From the IMG/VR virus record IMGVR_UViG_3300043399_000021, positions 1-38,379 of that record: a DNA stretch of 38,379 nt. One strand, written 5' to 3'. The notes under the pieces were generated by a model. That model was given only the letters and a program-made list of their open reading frames with translations. It ran no database searches and was not told the origin of the DNA. This stretch comes from a virus. Position 1 is the stretch's first letter; the number at the start of each line of letters is the position of its first letter. Both the position numbers and the translations under genes were made by a program. Of the stretch, positions 18,032 through 25,111 are shown in pieces.

Positions 18032-18757
18032 TTATTTATTTTTAGACTTTTTACCGCCACCGAATGGCTGTTCTCCAGGCTGGACTCTAGAATAGCCTAG
18101 CCCATTGCCAATACCAAAACCAGCATTTGCTGCATTCTGACCTTGTAGTGCAAGAATGTCATTTGCATCTTTTGCCTGTCCACCACTGAATACTCTAGCT
18201 TTCATTTCTTCCCAAGCGTTCTGCTTTCCAGATTGCTGGTCAATGTCGATTCCCTGAATTGCAGCAAAGAACTTCTTTTCATTATAGTCTGTCTCTCTCT
18301 TTGCCTCAAGAGTTGCTACTAGCTCTGGCATTGACAGTGAGGACTCAAGCTCATGGTAGTCTTTCCAAATACCCAGCAAAAATACCTCTGCCTCAAGTTT
18401 TGCTAAATCCATTTCGTCCCAAGAGCTACCACTATCTACAGCTTGATCTTTTACAGTTTCCTTAGAATCTTTGTCTACCTTGACACCAGCTGCATAATCT
18501 AATATTTTGTATACAGTTGGCAGGTCTACTAGGTCTTCGAATTCTTCTAACGTGTTTATGTCTGGCAAGTATTGCTTCATTGCTACCCTTGCACAGTACG
18601 TCAGACAGGTTATTGCCTCTTCGTCATTGTTAGCCTGTTTGATAAGTGCAAACGAAGACATGAACTCACGAAGATACAAAATCTTAAGTGGAGTTGCCAA
18701 AAACTCTCTTCCGTCTAATAGTTCTACTATTCCAACATCATATATTTTAGTTGCCAT
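18032..18757 (-). CDS. Tail assembly chaperone, long form (GT-like)
   Basis: The 241-residue product contains the complete two-domain chaperone in one uninterrupted frame. Residues 1-95 match the short-form neighbour (DLPTVYK, AM-x-QY). Residues about 108-185 carry the T-like part (WDEMDLAKLEAEVFLLGIW, then a LEAKRETDY stretch), and a Gly/Lys-rich tail ends GGGKKSKNK. In most siphoviruses this long form arises by a -1 frameshift. No shift is needed here. I chose the ATG at 18757, since a TATAAT box ends exactly 6 bases upstream, which would place the transcript start at that A. The ATG at 18760 would lie upstream of that transcript start. There is no Shine-Dalgarno. It follows the major tail terminator, so it begins a new transcription unit. 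Confidence 0.87.
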   Translation of the reverse strand: MATKIYDVGIVELLDGREFLATPLKILYLREFMSSFALIKQANNDEEAITCLTYCARVAMKQYLPDINTLEEFEDLVDLPTVYKILDYAAGVKVDKDSKETVKDQAVDSGSSWDEMDLAKLEAEVFLLGIWKDYHELESSLSMPELVATLEAKRETDYNEKKFFAAIQGIDIDQQSGKQNAWEEMKARVFSGGQAKDANDILALQGQNAANAGFGIGNGLGYSRVQPGEQPFGGGKKSKNK

Positions 18758-18763
18758 CATTCT

Positions 18764-18772
18764 ATTATAGCA
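18764..18772 (-). promoter_or_regulatory. Extended -10 promoter TGCTATAAT, leaderless start for long tail chaperone
   Basis: An exact TGnTATAAT lies between the hairpin terminator (18780-18805) and the chaperone start. The predicted +1 is the A of the ATG at 18757. The -35 region would overlap the terminator stem and shows no TTGACA-like sequence. Confidence 0.62.
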
Positions 18773-18779
18773 AAGACAA

Positions 18780-18805
18780 AGCTACCCAGCCGAAACTGGG
18801 TAGCT
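18780..18805 (-). terminator. Rho-independent terminator after major tail protein gene
   Basis: On the minus strand a 10-base stem AGCTACCCAG with perfect complement CTGGGTAGCT encloses the loop TTTCGG and is followed by TTGTCTTTG. It lies 24 bases after the major tail stop. The stem is perfectly paired and GC-rich relative to its surroundings. Confidence 0.88.
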
Positions 18806-18829
18806 CTGAATATTTAGTTATACAGCTTA

Positions 18830-19483
18830 TTAGGAAGCTGCTGGGATTGTACGGTCAACGATCTTTCCGTATGAAGCGGAGTCGTTGGGGAGAAGTCTGA
18901 ATGAAACTTCGTACATTGTGGGTTCGTCACGCTTCGCTGAAACTGTAACACTCTCAATTGAGAGAGCACGGTATGCAACGTAAATGCGTTCGATCTGCTC
19001 TGATGCAGCACAGTCACCTGTACCTGGACCAATAGCGACGAGACCACGCTCAACAGGACATTCACCGATGTCACCAGCTGACATGTTTAGGACCTTGTGT
19101 CCTGCCCACATCCCTGATCCATCTGCATCAATGTCGCTATCCTGACCAGCGAGTGCGAAGAGAAGGTTCTCTAGAGTTGCCTCAGCGAATGCAGTGTTAA
19201 GGTTAACCTGCATACCCTGCTTGTAAAGCTTAGCAACGTCAAGAACCTGGTCTACCTGGACCTCACCGAAGTCAGGCTGGAACTGGATCTCAAGACCGTT
19301 CATTGTGTAACCAACGTTACGGAAATCGCTGTCGTCATCAAGGGTGTCCTTGTATGAAGTACCCTCAACGAGTGCAGGAAGATCTACATCGTCCAATTGC
19401 TCGGCTCCACCTACTGGTTCGTATGTGAATAGTGCTGCAGCACCAACGATAATGTTGTTGCTTGTACCACGTGTATATGCCAT
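18830..19483 (-). CDS. Major tail (tube) protein, 217 aa
   Basis: The 217-residue product (MAYTRGTSNNIIVGAAALFT) is soluble, acidic and beta-rich, with the N-terminal GAAALFTYEP strand seen in many siphovirus tube proteins. Residues 60-135 (FQPDFGEVQVDQVLDVAKLY...) and the final strands (MYEVSFRLLPND) complete the fold. It would polymerise into stacked hexamer rings forming the tail tube. Three observations support the call: it lies between the neck genes and the tail chaperones, it has its own promoter (TGATATACT) with a leader of about 47 bases and an AGAGGTGA Shine-Dalgarno, and it ends at a strong terminator. It therefore looks like a monocistronic, highly expressed gene. Confidence 0.92.
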   Translation of the reverse strand: MAYTRGTSNNIIVGAAALFTYEPVGGAEQLDDVDLPALVEGTSYKDTLDDDSDFRNVGYTMNGLEIQFQPDFGEVQVDQVLDVAKLYKQGMQVNLNTAFAEATLENLLFALAGQDSDIDADGSGMWAGHKVLNMSAGDIGECPVERGLVAIGPGTGDCAASEQIERIYVAYRALSIESVTVSAKRDEPTMYEVSFRLLPNDSASYGKIVDRTIPAAS

Positions 19484-19536
19484 ATTAATTCACCTCTTTT
19501 TCCTTATTAGAATAAAGGGGCTGTTTCCTCTTTTAC

Positions 19537-19545
19537 AGTATATCA
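19537..19545 (-). promoter_or_regulatory. Extended -10 promoter TGATATACT for major tail protein
   Basis: TGATATACT lies 53 bases before the ATG at 19483. The predicted start near 19530 leaves a leader of about 47 bases with small imperfect hairpins and an AGAGGTGA ribosome site. Such a leader could stabilise an abundant mRNA. Confidence 0.55.
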
Positions 19546-19556
19546 CTGATTTAAGA

Positions 19557-20141
19557 TTATTTAGATTTATGCCAGTTATAGTCGATAATCATTTTGTTAC
19601 CTGCATAAGTTCTAGTGCTTCCAGAGTTAATGATATCTCTAACTTCTTCTAGTTGATATACACGCATGTCATGGAAGAATGGAACTAAAAATTCTTTACC
19701 GTCAAATACAACGACATTGACTGTTTCTCCGTCTACTACTGTTGTGCCAGATACCTTTGAGGCAATCCATGAGTTTAGGTCTTGTGCAGATTCGTCACTG
19801 TAGTCAAGTAGGTCTTGGATAATCTGTGTGATTTCGATAAGATTTACAACTGCATCTTCAGTTAGTGCGTAGAAATAGTAGATAAGCTGTTCTCCCCTTA
19901 CATGTGGGAATGCTGCTCTACGCATTTTAAACATTCTGTCAAACACACATGCCTGTCCTTGGAATACATATCGCTTTAGTGTCCCTCCAGCTGGCTGAAT
20001 GTCAAGAACAAAGTTATTGGCAATACTGAAATCACTTGGGTAGGTTGGAAACATTGGAATCGCACCATATCCCTTTAGAGCCAGCTTCTCTTGTAAATAC
20101 TTGTTTACAAAAACTGGTGGGTAATAAATTGGATCTGTCAT
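19557..20141 (-). CDS. Tail terminator / tail-neck protein, 194 aa
   Basis: The product (MTDPIYYPPVFVNKYLQ) lies immediately before the major tail gene, where tail terminator proteins are usually encoded. The size of 194 residues and the mixed alpha/beta composition with a central helical segment (about 95-130, ALTEDAVVNLIEITQIIQD) are compatible. It shows no enzyme motif or membrane span. The start is well supported by AGGAGG 9 bases upstream and by TAATG overlap with the preceding gene. If correct, it would form a ring that ends tube polymerisation and joins the tail to the head. The identification is by position, and a distant neck component is the alternative. Confidence 0.7.
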   Translation of the reverse strand: MTDPIYYPPVFVNKYLQEKLALKGYGAIPMFPTYPSDFSIANNFVLDIQPAGGTLKRYVFQGQACVFDRMFKMRRAAFPHVRGEQLIYYFYALTEDAVVNLIEITQIIQDLLDYSDESAQDLNSWIASKVSGTTVVDGETVNVVVFDGKEFLVPFFHDMRVYQLEEVRDIINSGSTRTYAGNKMIIDYNWHKSK

Positions 20142-20812
20142 TATGCTGTTCCTCCTGCCTTAGCTATCCATGTAAATCCTGTGGCTAGACCAACTGCTCT
20201 ACCGCCACGCTTTCCAGCAGCAAGATTCTTGGCAAAGATTTCTGGATTCTCTAGGTACTTTGCAACACCGCTAACTCTTAGGAATGCTTGTGAAAAATAA
20301 TTATTAAAGAATGATTCTAGTGCCTTTTCATATGCACCTGCAACATCTCCACCAGGATTGTCCACTGTAACTGGATTCTTTGTAAAAACTGTTTGTCCGT
20401 CTGCCTCAAAAGCGAGAACTGACGAGTTTCTTGGTCTGATTGTTACTGGTCTTCCAGCTTCCATGACTGCTGCTTTATTTGCAAATGGAACATTAGAGCC
20501 AGACTTAATTGATGAAGACTGCCTGAAGGTTGACTTAAAAGAAATTGTTGATCCTCGCACTGTGTGAAATATATCAAATAGGCGAGCTCCTGGAGATCCT
20601 GTTTGCTCCCACTCATATACATGGTGTAGCATTTCTGGATTAACTCTAGCAGAAGAATCTACATAGTCCTTAAGCAGCTCAACTGACTGCTGACCAATTG
20701 TGTCAAGTAGAACCTTCTTACCGTTCTGAACTCCATCAAGAAAACCGAGTGCATAATCAGCAATGTTGTCCATGTCTTTCATGAACTGTGCATCTTGCAT
20801 CATTAGTCGCAT
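20141..20812 (-). CDS. Neck protein, HK97-gp10-like, 223 aa
   Basis: The product (MRLMMQDAQFMKDMDNIADY) begins with a long helix (about 5-55), typical of gp10-like minor structural proteins that join head and tail. A beta-rich central part follows (FKSTFRQSSSIKSGSNV), then a helical C-terminus with AYEKALESFFNNYFSQAFL. In HK97-type order this protein follows the head closure protein and precedes the tail terminator, exactly as here. The start overlaps the previous stop (TAATG), with AGGGGG about 10 bases upstream. The ATGs four and five codons in are alternatives. No catalytic motif is seen. Confidence 0.72.
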   Translation of the reverse strand: MRLMMQDAQFMKDMDNIADYALGFLDGVQNGKKVLLDTIGQQSVELLKDYVDSSARVNPEMLHHVYEWEQTGSPGARLFDIFHTVRGSTISFKSTFRQSSSIKSGSNVPFANKAAVMEAGRPVTIRPRNSSVLAFEADGQTVFTKNPVTVDNPGGDVAGAYEKALESFFNNYFSQAFLRVSGVAKYLENPEIFAKNLAAGKRGGRAVGLATGFTWIAKAGGTA

Positions 20813-21261
20813 TATACGTCTACCCCCTGATTCTCTGATCGTCTTAGGGTAATTGCATGATACTCAACATCTCCGAATGGACCAACAAATGGGTTTAGTG
20901 CAGCAATTTCGAAAATTGTTGACTTGCCACTTCGTGGTCCAGATGTCTCTGTATAAATCTCAACGCCAGACTTATCTCTAATGTTTGTCACAATAATATT
21001 TGTTGCTGCGTTAGCAACCTCACGCTTTGAGAGACGAATATCATTTCGTGTTCGTCCAAGCAAAACATTCTCAAACTTAACGTCTGGATCTGGAATAATT
21101 TTTTCTTTGGCTTTTGGACTAGCATCACTAAAACTGCAAGCAATAGTTTTATCTAGAACCCAAGTCTTAGTGACATTGCCATATGCAGTGTTTGTGGTAA
21201 TTGCATAGTAAACGTCTGCCTGTAATGGAAAGATAAAGTCTGTTGATTCGCAGATAGCCAT
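20812..21261 (-). CDS. Head closure (stopper) protein, 149 aa
   Basis: The product (MAICESTDFIFPLQADVYYA) is a small beta-barrel-like protein with alternating hydrophobic strands (DVYYAITTNTAYGNVT, TNIIVTNIRDKSG, IFEIAALNPF). Its size and placement, second after the connector adaptor and before the gp10-like gene, match head closure or stopper proteins (gp16-like in SPP1, gpFII-like in lambda) that plug the portal channel and receive the tail. GGAG 7 bases before the ATG and TAATG overlap with the 295-aa gene fix the start. Function is assigned by gene order and general fold and not by a diagnostic motif. Confidence 0.7.
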   Translation of the reverse strand: MAICESTDFIFPLQADVYYAITTNTAYGNVTKTWVLDKTIACSFSDASPKAKEKIIPDPDVKFENVLLGRTRNDIRLSKREVANAATNIIVTNIRDKSGVEIYTETSGPRSGKSTIFEIAALNPFVGPFGDVEYHAITLRRSENQGVDV

Positions 21262-22148
21262 TACAGTACTCCTAGTCTTGTGATTGATTTTGCATATTTA
21301 GACAAAATCTTATCAACAAGAATGTTTCCTGTTCCTTCGAATACTCGCTTATCGAACTGTAGTCTGTACTGGTCTGTACTGTAAGAAGCAATGTACTTCT
21401 TGTAGTACTCAAGCTTGCCGCATGAAATATCATCAATAAGTAGCTTTGTAGCTCTTACAATATCTGATGGAACTGCTGTGTATCCTGCCTCAAGAATGAA
21501 TCTGTAGTCGAATGTCTTTGGGAATACTCCAGAGTAATAAAATGTTGTGTCTAGCAGATCTGAGGCACCTGCTGGAAGAACGTTTGGAGCACCTTCCATT
21601 CTATTTGTAGTGCCAGTATATGAGTATGTGATTGCTGTCTTGTCTTTTGTAATCTCATACTCTCTGTCTGTTACCAAAACGTTATTTTCATAAGCAGAAA
21701 GAATCTTCTTAGCATTTACCCATAGTGGAATATAGTCAGCACCTAGACCTGTGACCTCGTAGTTAATTTTCTTGTAGTAGAATCCCTGTGGAATAACTGA
21801 ATCAATTACTGCACGTGCAAGTTCTTCCTGCAGAGTTGCCTCTGCGATTTCAGAAGCGGTTGTGCCAAGCGTGTTTGGGTCTACATATGGTCTACGAAGC
21901 TCGTATGTTTCATCACTGATAATATCATCTGATGCATCTGTAATTACTACTCTGTAGTCTGAGTCGTATGTTCCAGGGAGAGTGATTGTCCACTCATACC
22001 CTGCATTATCTGTAATGGTTTGTGTGGTAACACTAAGATCCGCCATATCTGTAATGGTAGCAGTGAACTCCTCATTAGATGTGTATGATGCTGGAATTGT
22101 GAAACTAACTTCCACATCAGCATATGGCGATAATCTTAGTATTTCCAT
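21261..22148 (-). CDS. Head-tail connector adaptor with N-terminal Ig-like domain, 295 aa
   Basis: The N-terminal 90 residues (MEILRLSPYADVEVSFTIPA..., then YEWTITLPGTYDSDYRVVI) form a beta-sandwich-like unit of the immunoglobulin or bacterial Ig-like type. After RRPYVDPNTLG the rest is a helical adaptor: EIAEATLQEELARAVIDSVI at about 103-122 begins the helix bundle, and ATKLLIDDISCGKLEYYKKY near 230-255 ends it. This two-part layout is one I know from actinophage connectors. It would bind the portal underside and form a ring, perhaps displaying the Ig-like domains outward. The gene starts by TAATG overlap with the acidic protein gene. Confidence 0.8.
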   Translation of the reverse strand: MEILRLSPYADVEVSFTIPASYTSNEEFTATITDMADLSVTTQTITDNAGYEWTITLPGTYDSDYRVVITDASDDIISDETYELRRPYVDPNTLGTTASEIAEATLQEELARAVIDSVIPQGFYYKKINYEVTGLGADYIPLWVNAKKILSAYENNVLVTDREYEITKDKTAITYSYTGTTNRMEGAPNVLPAGASDLLDTTFYYSGVFPKTFDYRFILEAGYTAVPSDIVRATKLLIDDISCGKLEYYKKYIASYSTDQYRLQFDKRVFEGTGNILVDKILSKYAKSITRLGVL

Positions 22149-22621
22149 TATAGTCCGTATTCCTCCGCAACTTCTTTTGGAGTTGCTGTGCGAACGTGAC
22201 TTCTAGTGAGCCACTTATCCGCTAATTCTTTTGTAACGATGTTGTAGCCCTTATTGACCTTTCCAACACCTTCCCAGCTTACATTCTTTGTGGAGAAGAT
22301 TGCAACCTTTTCTTCAGTTATTACTGGCGTTGGCTCAAGCTTTGCCTTTGCCTTTTCTAGCTTGTCTACTTTGACTGAGCCAATTGCTCCACCATTTGTT
22401 GCACCAAGAGCACCTGTCTTTTTACCACCCTTAGCGGTTGTGCGAGATGAACCAATAACGTTATTTTCGTCTGTTTCTGGCATACCCTTGATTTTTGTTT
22501 TAATATCTGCAGCAATCTCTTTTGCAAGATCTTCTACTGTTTCTGCGACTTCCTCTACGGCTTCTGAGACTGATTCTACAATCTCTTCGACTAGAGTATC
22601 ATTGTTTGTTTCTTCTGACAT
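22148..22621 (-). CDS. Small acidic head-associated protein, 157 aa
   Basis: The N-terminal 45 residues are a strongly acidic amphipathic helix (LVEEIVESVSEAVEEVAETV). A Gly/Lys/Ser-rich linker (about 55-85) follows, then a compact C-terminal domain (EEKVAIFSTKNVSWEGVGKV, then NIVTKELADKWLTRSHVR). The C-terminal part resembles a short domain found after capsid genes in actinophages, often with unknown role. It begins a new transcription unit: its start has CAGGAGG 7 bases upstream and an extended -10 just beyond the capsid terminator. Candidate roles are a capsid decoration, a head fibre base or a connector partner. No enzyme motif is visible. Confidence 0.7.
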   Translation of the reverse strand: MSEETNNDTLVEEIVESVSEAVEEVAETVEDLAKEIAADIKTKIKGMPETDENNVIGSSRTTAKGGKKTGALGATNGGAIGSVKVDKLEKAKAKLEPTPVITEEKVAIFSTKNVSWEGVGKVNKGYNIVTKELADKWLTRSHVRTATPKEVAEEYGL

Positions 22622-22640
22622 TTAGAAACCTCCTGAAATA

Positions 22641-22649
22641 ATTATATCA
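22641..22649 (-). promoter_or_regulatory. Extended -10 promoter TGATATAAT after capsid terminator
   Basis: An exact TGnTATAAT lies 11 bases downstream of the capsid terminator stem and 19 bases before the ATG at 22621. The predicted start near 22634 leaves a 12-13 base leader with CAGGAGG. No -35 is visible, since that region is the terminator itself. Confidence 0.6.
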
Positions 22650-22660
22650 GACAAATAAGA

Positions 22661-22685
22661 GGGCAGGAGCTGAATGCCCCTGCCC
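22661..22685 (-). terminator. Rho-independent terminator after major capsid protein gene
   Basis: On the minus strand the stem GGGCAGGGGC pairs with GCTCCTGCCC (10 pairs, one G-U) around an ATTCA loop and is followed by TCTTATTTG. It starts 17 bases after the capsid stop. It is the most GC-rich hairpin in the window. Confidence 0.88.
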
Positions 22686-22701
22686 CCCTACTTATGTTAG
22701 A

Positions 22702-23790
22702 TTATGAATCTGAGCCATCTGCATCAACGAATGCAATTGCGTCTTCTTCTTCCCACTGAATTCCGAAACGAACGAATACGGTGTATTCGATTGTGTCTTT
22801 CTTCGCAACGTATTCACGGTTTACAGTGATATCTCTCTGGAAACCCCAAATGCGGTTGCTGGGGAATGTAAGGTCAACGAACCCTTCGGGGTAGTAAGGA
22901 ACCTCCATGACTGGAATTCCTAGTACACGAGTGGTACGAGCCTGACCGATAACCTGGTCTGTACCTGCAAGGTATGCATTGCGGTACTGTTCTGTCCAGA
23001 TGTTGTCAGCAATGGTTCCGTGGTTCTTAACGATACCCTGGAATGCTTCTGTTCCTGCATAGAACTTGAGACCTGACTTGAGAGCACGGTACTTGCGTGG
23101 TAGAGCGTTGATAACACCCTGAAGAACTTCAGGTGTGAAAGCGTTGTTGCTAACTGTAGCAACGTGCTCGTGTGCATCTCCATTAGTCTTTGCACGGTTG
23201 ACAAATCCTTCCATGATGGAAAGGAAGTTTCCTGTGGCACCATCACCGTTGATCGCTAGATCTTCGATGTCGTTCGCAAATGCGTTAGTCATTAGACGAA
23301 CGAGGTGGTCCTCAAGAGCACCTCCCTCAACATTGTCTTCTAGTGCTTCTGCTGAAACTTCCCAGTCAAGACGAATCTTCTTTGTAGTAAGTTCGACCTT
23401 TGAGAATGTTGCTCCAGCGTTTGTGTAGGTTGCGTCAGCTTGGTTGGCTGCACGAATAACTCGCTCACCAACGTTAACCTTCTCAAGCTCCATAGTGTTA
23501 GCTCGCATGGTTACACGACGACCATCCTTGGCGAGAACTGTACCGTCCCAGACGTAATCGATGAAACGACGAGCCTGTTCTGGACGGAGAATACCACTAC
23601 CAGCATCACCCGAAGGATTTACGGCGTTTGGTCCAGTTGTAACACCAAATTCGGCAGTAGGGATGTTACCAAGTGTTGCTGCACCTGGATCTGTTACACC
23701 ACCAATGCCACCAGATGCGAATGCACCTTCACCGTTTACGGTGGGGTTGCCATCTCCATCTGGATAGTTTTTGATAATCTCTTCCGACAT
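22702..23790 (-). CDS. Major capsid protein, HK97 fold, 362 aa
   Basis: The 362-residue product has the layout of HK97-fold capsid proteins of actinophages: a Gly/Pro-rich N-terminal arm (about 1-65), an E-loop region with DGRRVTMRANTMELEKVNVG, then LTTKKIRLDWEVSAEALEDN leading into the spine helix (about 155-180, DHLVRLMTNAFANDIEDLAI), and a P/A-domain C-terminus with NREYVAKKDTIEYTVFVRFG. It forms the icosahedral shell. The preceding protease/scaffold gene and the excellent Shine-Dalgarno (TAGGAGGTGA) support the call and suggest high expression. No promoter is visible in the 25-base gap, so its mRNA probably begins at or before the protease gene and ends at the terminator 17 bases after its stop. 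Confidence 0.96.
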   Translation of the reverse strand: MSEEIIKNYPDGDGNPTVNGEGAFASGGIGGVTDPGAATLGNIPTAEFGVTTGPNAVNPSGDAGSGILRPEQARRFIDYVWDGTVLAKDGRRVTMRANTMELEKVNVGERVIRAANQADATYTNAGATFSKVELTTKKIRLDWEVSAEALEDNVEGGALEDHLVRLMTNAFANDIEDLAINGDGATGNFLSIMEGFVNRAKTNGDAHEHVATVSNNAFTPEVLQGVINALPRKYRALKSGLKFYAGTEAFQGIVKNHGTIADNIWTEQYRNAYLAGTDQVIGQARTTRVLGIPVMEVPYYPEGFVDLTFPSNRIWGFQRDITVNREYVAKKDTIEYTVFVRFGIQWEEEDAIAFVDADGSDS

Positions 23791-23815
23791 ATTGTCACCT
23801 CCTAAGTGATTTTTA

Positions 23816-24322
23816 TTAATTAAATAGATCGGCAGTTTTGAGGAAACGTCCGCCCCATAGGGATTGCTCAGACTTTTCTATCTGAACTTCCTGTACGATC
23901 TCGCCTAGATCGCCAGACTTACGGAAAGCTGTGTCAGCTTCTACTGCATCTACACGCTTTCCAAATTCATCGAAGCTACCCTTAGTCTCTGCTACCTCAT
24001 TTTTTACAGAGTCAAGTGACTTCTTTAGTTCTGATACCTGCTCATTAAGAGACTTAACGGTATCAGCTAGATCGCTAAAGGCTGATGTAAGAGTGTCCTT
24101 GATTTCAGCAACTGCATCAACAAGAACCTCGTCTGACTTTGAGATTACTTCTTCTGTAGCGTCAACGGTGTCTGCCTTTTCTGCATCAGCTTCTACAGCT
24201 TCTGCTTCGACAACAACCTCTTCTACAGCTTCTTCGGCAACCTCTGCCTCTGGAGCGACCTCTGCTTCCACAGCGACTTCTTCTGCTGCTTCAGCGACTG
24301 CATCTGTTGTTTCGTCAGTCAT
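23816..24322 (-). CDS. Nested scaffold protein from an internal in-frame start (168 aa)
   Basis: Codon 254 of the protease gene is an ATG (MTDETTDAVAEAAEE) preceded by AAGGAGG with 8 bases of spacing, among the best ribosome sites in the window. It is in frame with the protease. Starting here gives a 168-residue acidic protein: an Ala/Glu/Val-rich stretch (about 1-60), a coiled coil (LADTVKSLNEQVSELKKSLD), then a short C-terminal region (LWGGRFLKTADLFN) that could bind capsid protein. Scaffold genes nested in the 3' end of the protease gene are known from lambda C/Nu3. The arrangement is the classical way to make many scaffold copies per protease. Separate expression is inferred from the ribosome site. 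Confidence 0.72.
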   Translation of the reverse strand: MTDETTDAVAEAAEEVAVEAEVAPEAEVAEEAVEEVVVEAEAVEADAEKADTVDATEEVISKSDEVLVDAVAEIKDTLTSAFSDLADTVKSLNEQVSELKKSLDSVKNEVAETKGSFDEFGKRVDAVEADTAFRKSGDLGEIVQEVQIEKSEQSLWGGRFLKTADLFN

Positions 24323-25081
24323 AGGACTTACCTCCTTTTTTATCTCAGTGTTAATGCCTTTAGCACTATCAACTAAGAACTTTACCATATCGGTTTTTTC
24401 TGAATCAGACTTCTCAACAAAGCCGATGTTCTTCATTGGAACGCCTGACCTTGGACTAATTTCTGATTCGTTTTCGGATATCATTACGATACCGTTTTCA
24501 TCATCCCAAAATACGTTTTCGATTTCAGTTTCAGCAATTTCGCCCTTAATAAGTGTATCACCAATATCTGTCTTTTCTACAGAAAGGATGTTAGCGAATT
24601 GATTTGCTGGTGTGTCAACGAGTGAAAGCTCAACGAGGTCGTACTCCTTAATAACACGAACAGTCTTGTCCATCTTCTCGTCGTATGCATCGTCCCACTT
24701 GTTCATTCTTCCTCCAATTGAGAAACCAGAGAGTGTTCCATCTAGAACCTTCTCCCAAGTGTCTTGAGCACCCTTTGATACATATGCTGAAACATATACT
24801 CCGTTATAGAACTTCTTTGTTTCTGGGTCGAAGTATTTGTCTTCCTTAAAGTTTACCATTTTACCTACTGCAATTGGCTGGTGCATTTCACGAATGTTCC
24901 CACGGAATTTTGAGAATGCCTTAACGGATGCCTCAGCAGTAACAATGTCCTGCTGGCGATCAACGTTGTCCAACGTAGCAAATCCAGAGACGATTCGTCT
25001 CTCTACGTCTACTTTGGAAAATGGCATTGACAGACGAACATTGTCTCCGTCTGTGTTCCATTGAGCTTTTGCAATAGTCAT
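23816..25081 (-). CDS. Prohead protease fused to scaffold domain, 421 aa
   Basis: Residues about 15-170 are a HK97-type prohead protease (peptidase family U35): the N-terminal strand VDVERRIVSGFATLDNVDRQ, the catalytic His67 in REMHQP, and a serine in LSGFSIGG (Ser118 or Ser121), followed by EYDLVELSLVDTPAN, which carries the conserved acidic region. After a linker (about 171-253) comes the acidic, coiled-coil scaffold domain. The protease would process scaffold, capsid and itself in the procapsid. The start at 25081 lacks a Shine-Dalgarno but has TATAAT 9 bases upstream, so the mRNA may have a nearly absent leader. It lies between portal and major capsid, the classical order. Confidence 0.93.
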   Translation of the reverse strand: MTIAKAQWNTDGDNVRLSMPFSKVDVERRIVSGFATLDNVDRQQDIVTAEASVKAFSKFRGNIREMHQPIAVGKMVNFKEDKYFDPETKKFYNGVYVSAYVSKGAQDTWEKVLDGTLSGFSIGGRMNKWDDAYDEKMDKTVRVIKEYDLVELSLVDTPANQFANILSVEKTDIGDTLIKGEIAETEIENVFWDDENGIVMISENESEISPRSGVPMKNIGFVEKSDSEKTDMVKFLVDSAKGINTEIKKEVSPMTDETTDAVAEAAEEVAVEAEVAPEAEVAEEAVEEVVVEAEAVEADAEKADTVDATEEVISKSDEVLVDAVAEIKDTLTSAFSDLADTVKSLNEQVSELKKSLDSVKNEVAETKGSFDEFGKRVDAVEADTAFRKSGDLGEIVQEVQIEKSEQSLWGGRFLKTADLFN

Positions 25082-25090
25082 ACTAAATTA

Positions 25091-25096
25091 ATTATA
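25091..25096 (-). promoter_or_regulatory. -10 box TATAAT before protease gene
   Basis: The minus strand reads GGGTATATAAT. The hexamer is canonical but TG is not at the extended position. Nine bases separate it from the ATG at 25081, with no Shine-Dalgarno, which would leave a leader of about 3 bases. A 20-base palindrome lies just upstream, over the -35 region. Confidence 0.5.
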
Positions 25097-25111
25097 TACC
25101 CATATTTATAA

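Noticed and set aside
18380-18480. Programmed frameshift between the two chaperone domains
   Set aside because: The long chaperone is continuous in one frame across the domain junction and I saw no convincing slippery heptamer there.
18758-18760. ATG one codon upstream of 18757 as start of the long chaperone
   Set aside because: It is possible on a read-through mRNA, but the -10 spacing puts the transcript start at 18757 and there is no Shine-Dalgarno for either.
23931-24602. Long plus-strand open frame (223 codons) opposite the protease/scaffold gene
   Set aside because: It mirrors the Ala/Glu/Val-rich scaffold codons as Ser/Thr/Ala repeats, has no ribosome site, and every neighbouring real gene is on the minus strand.
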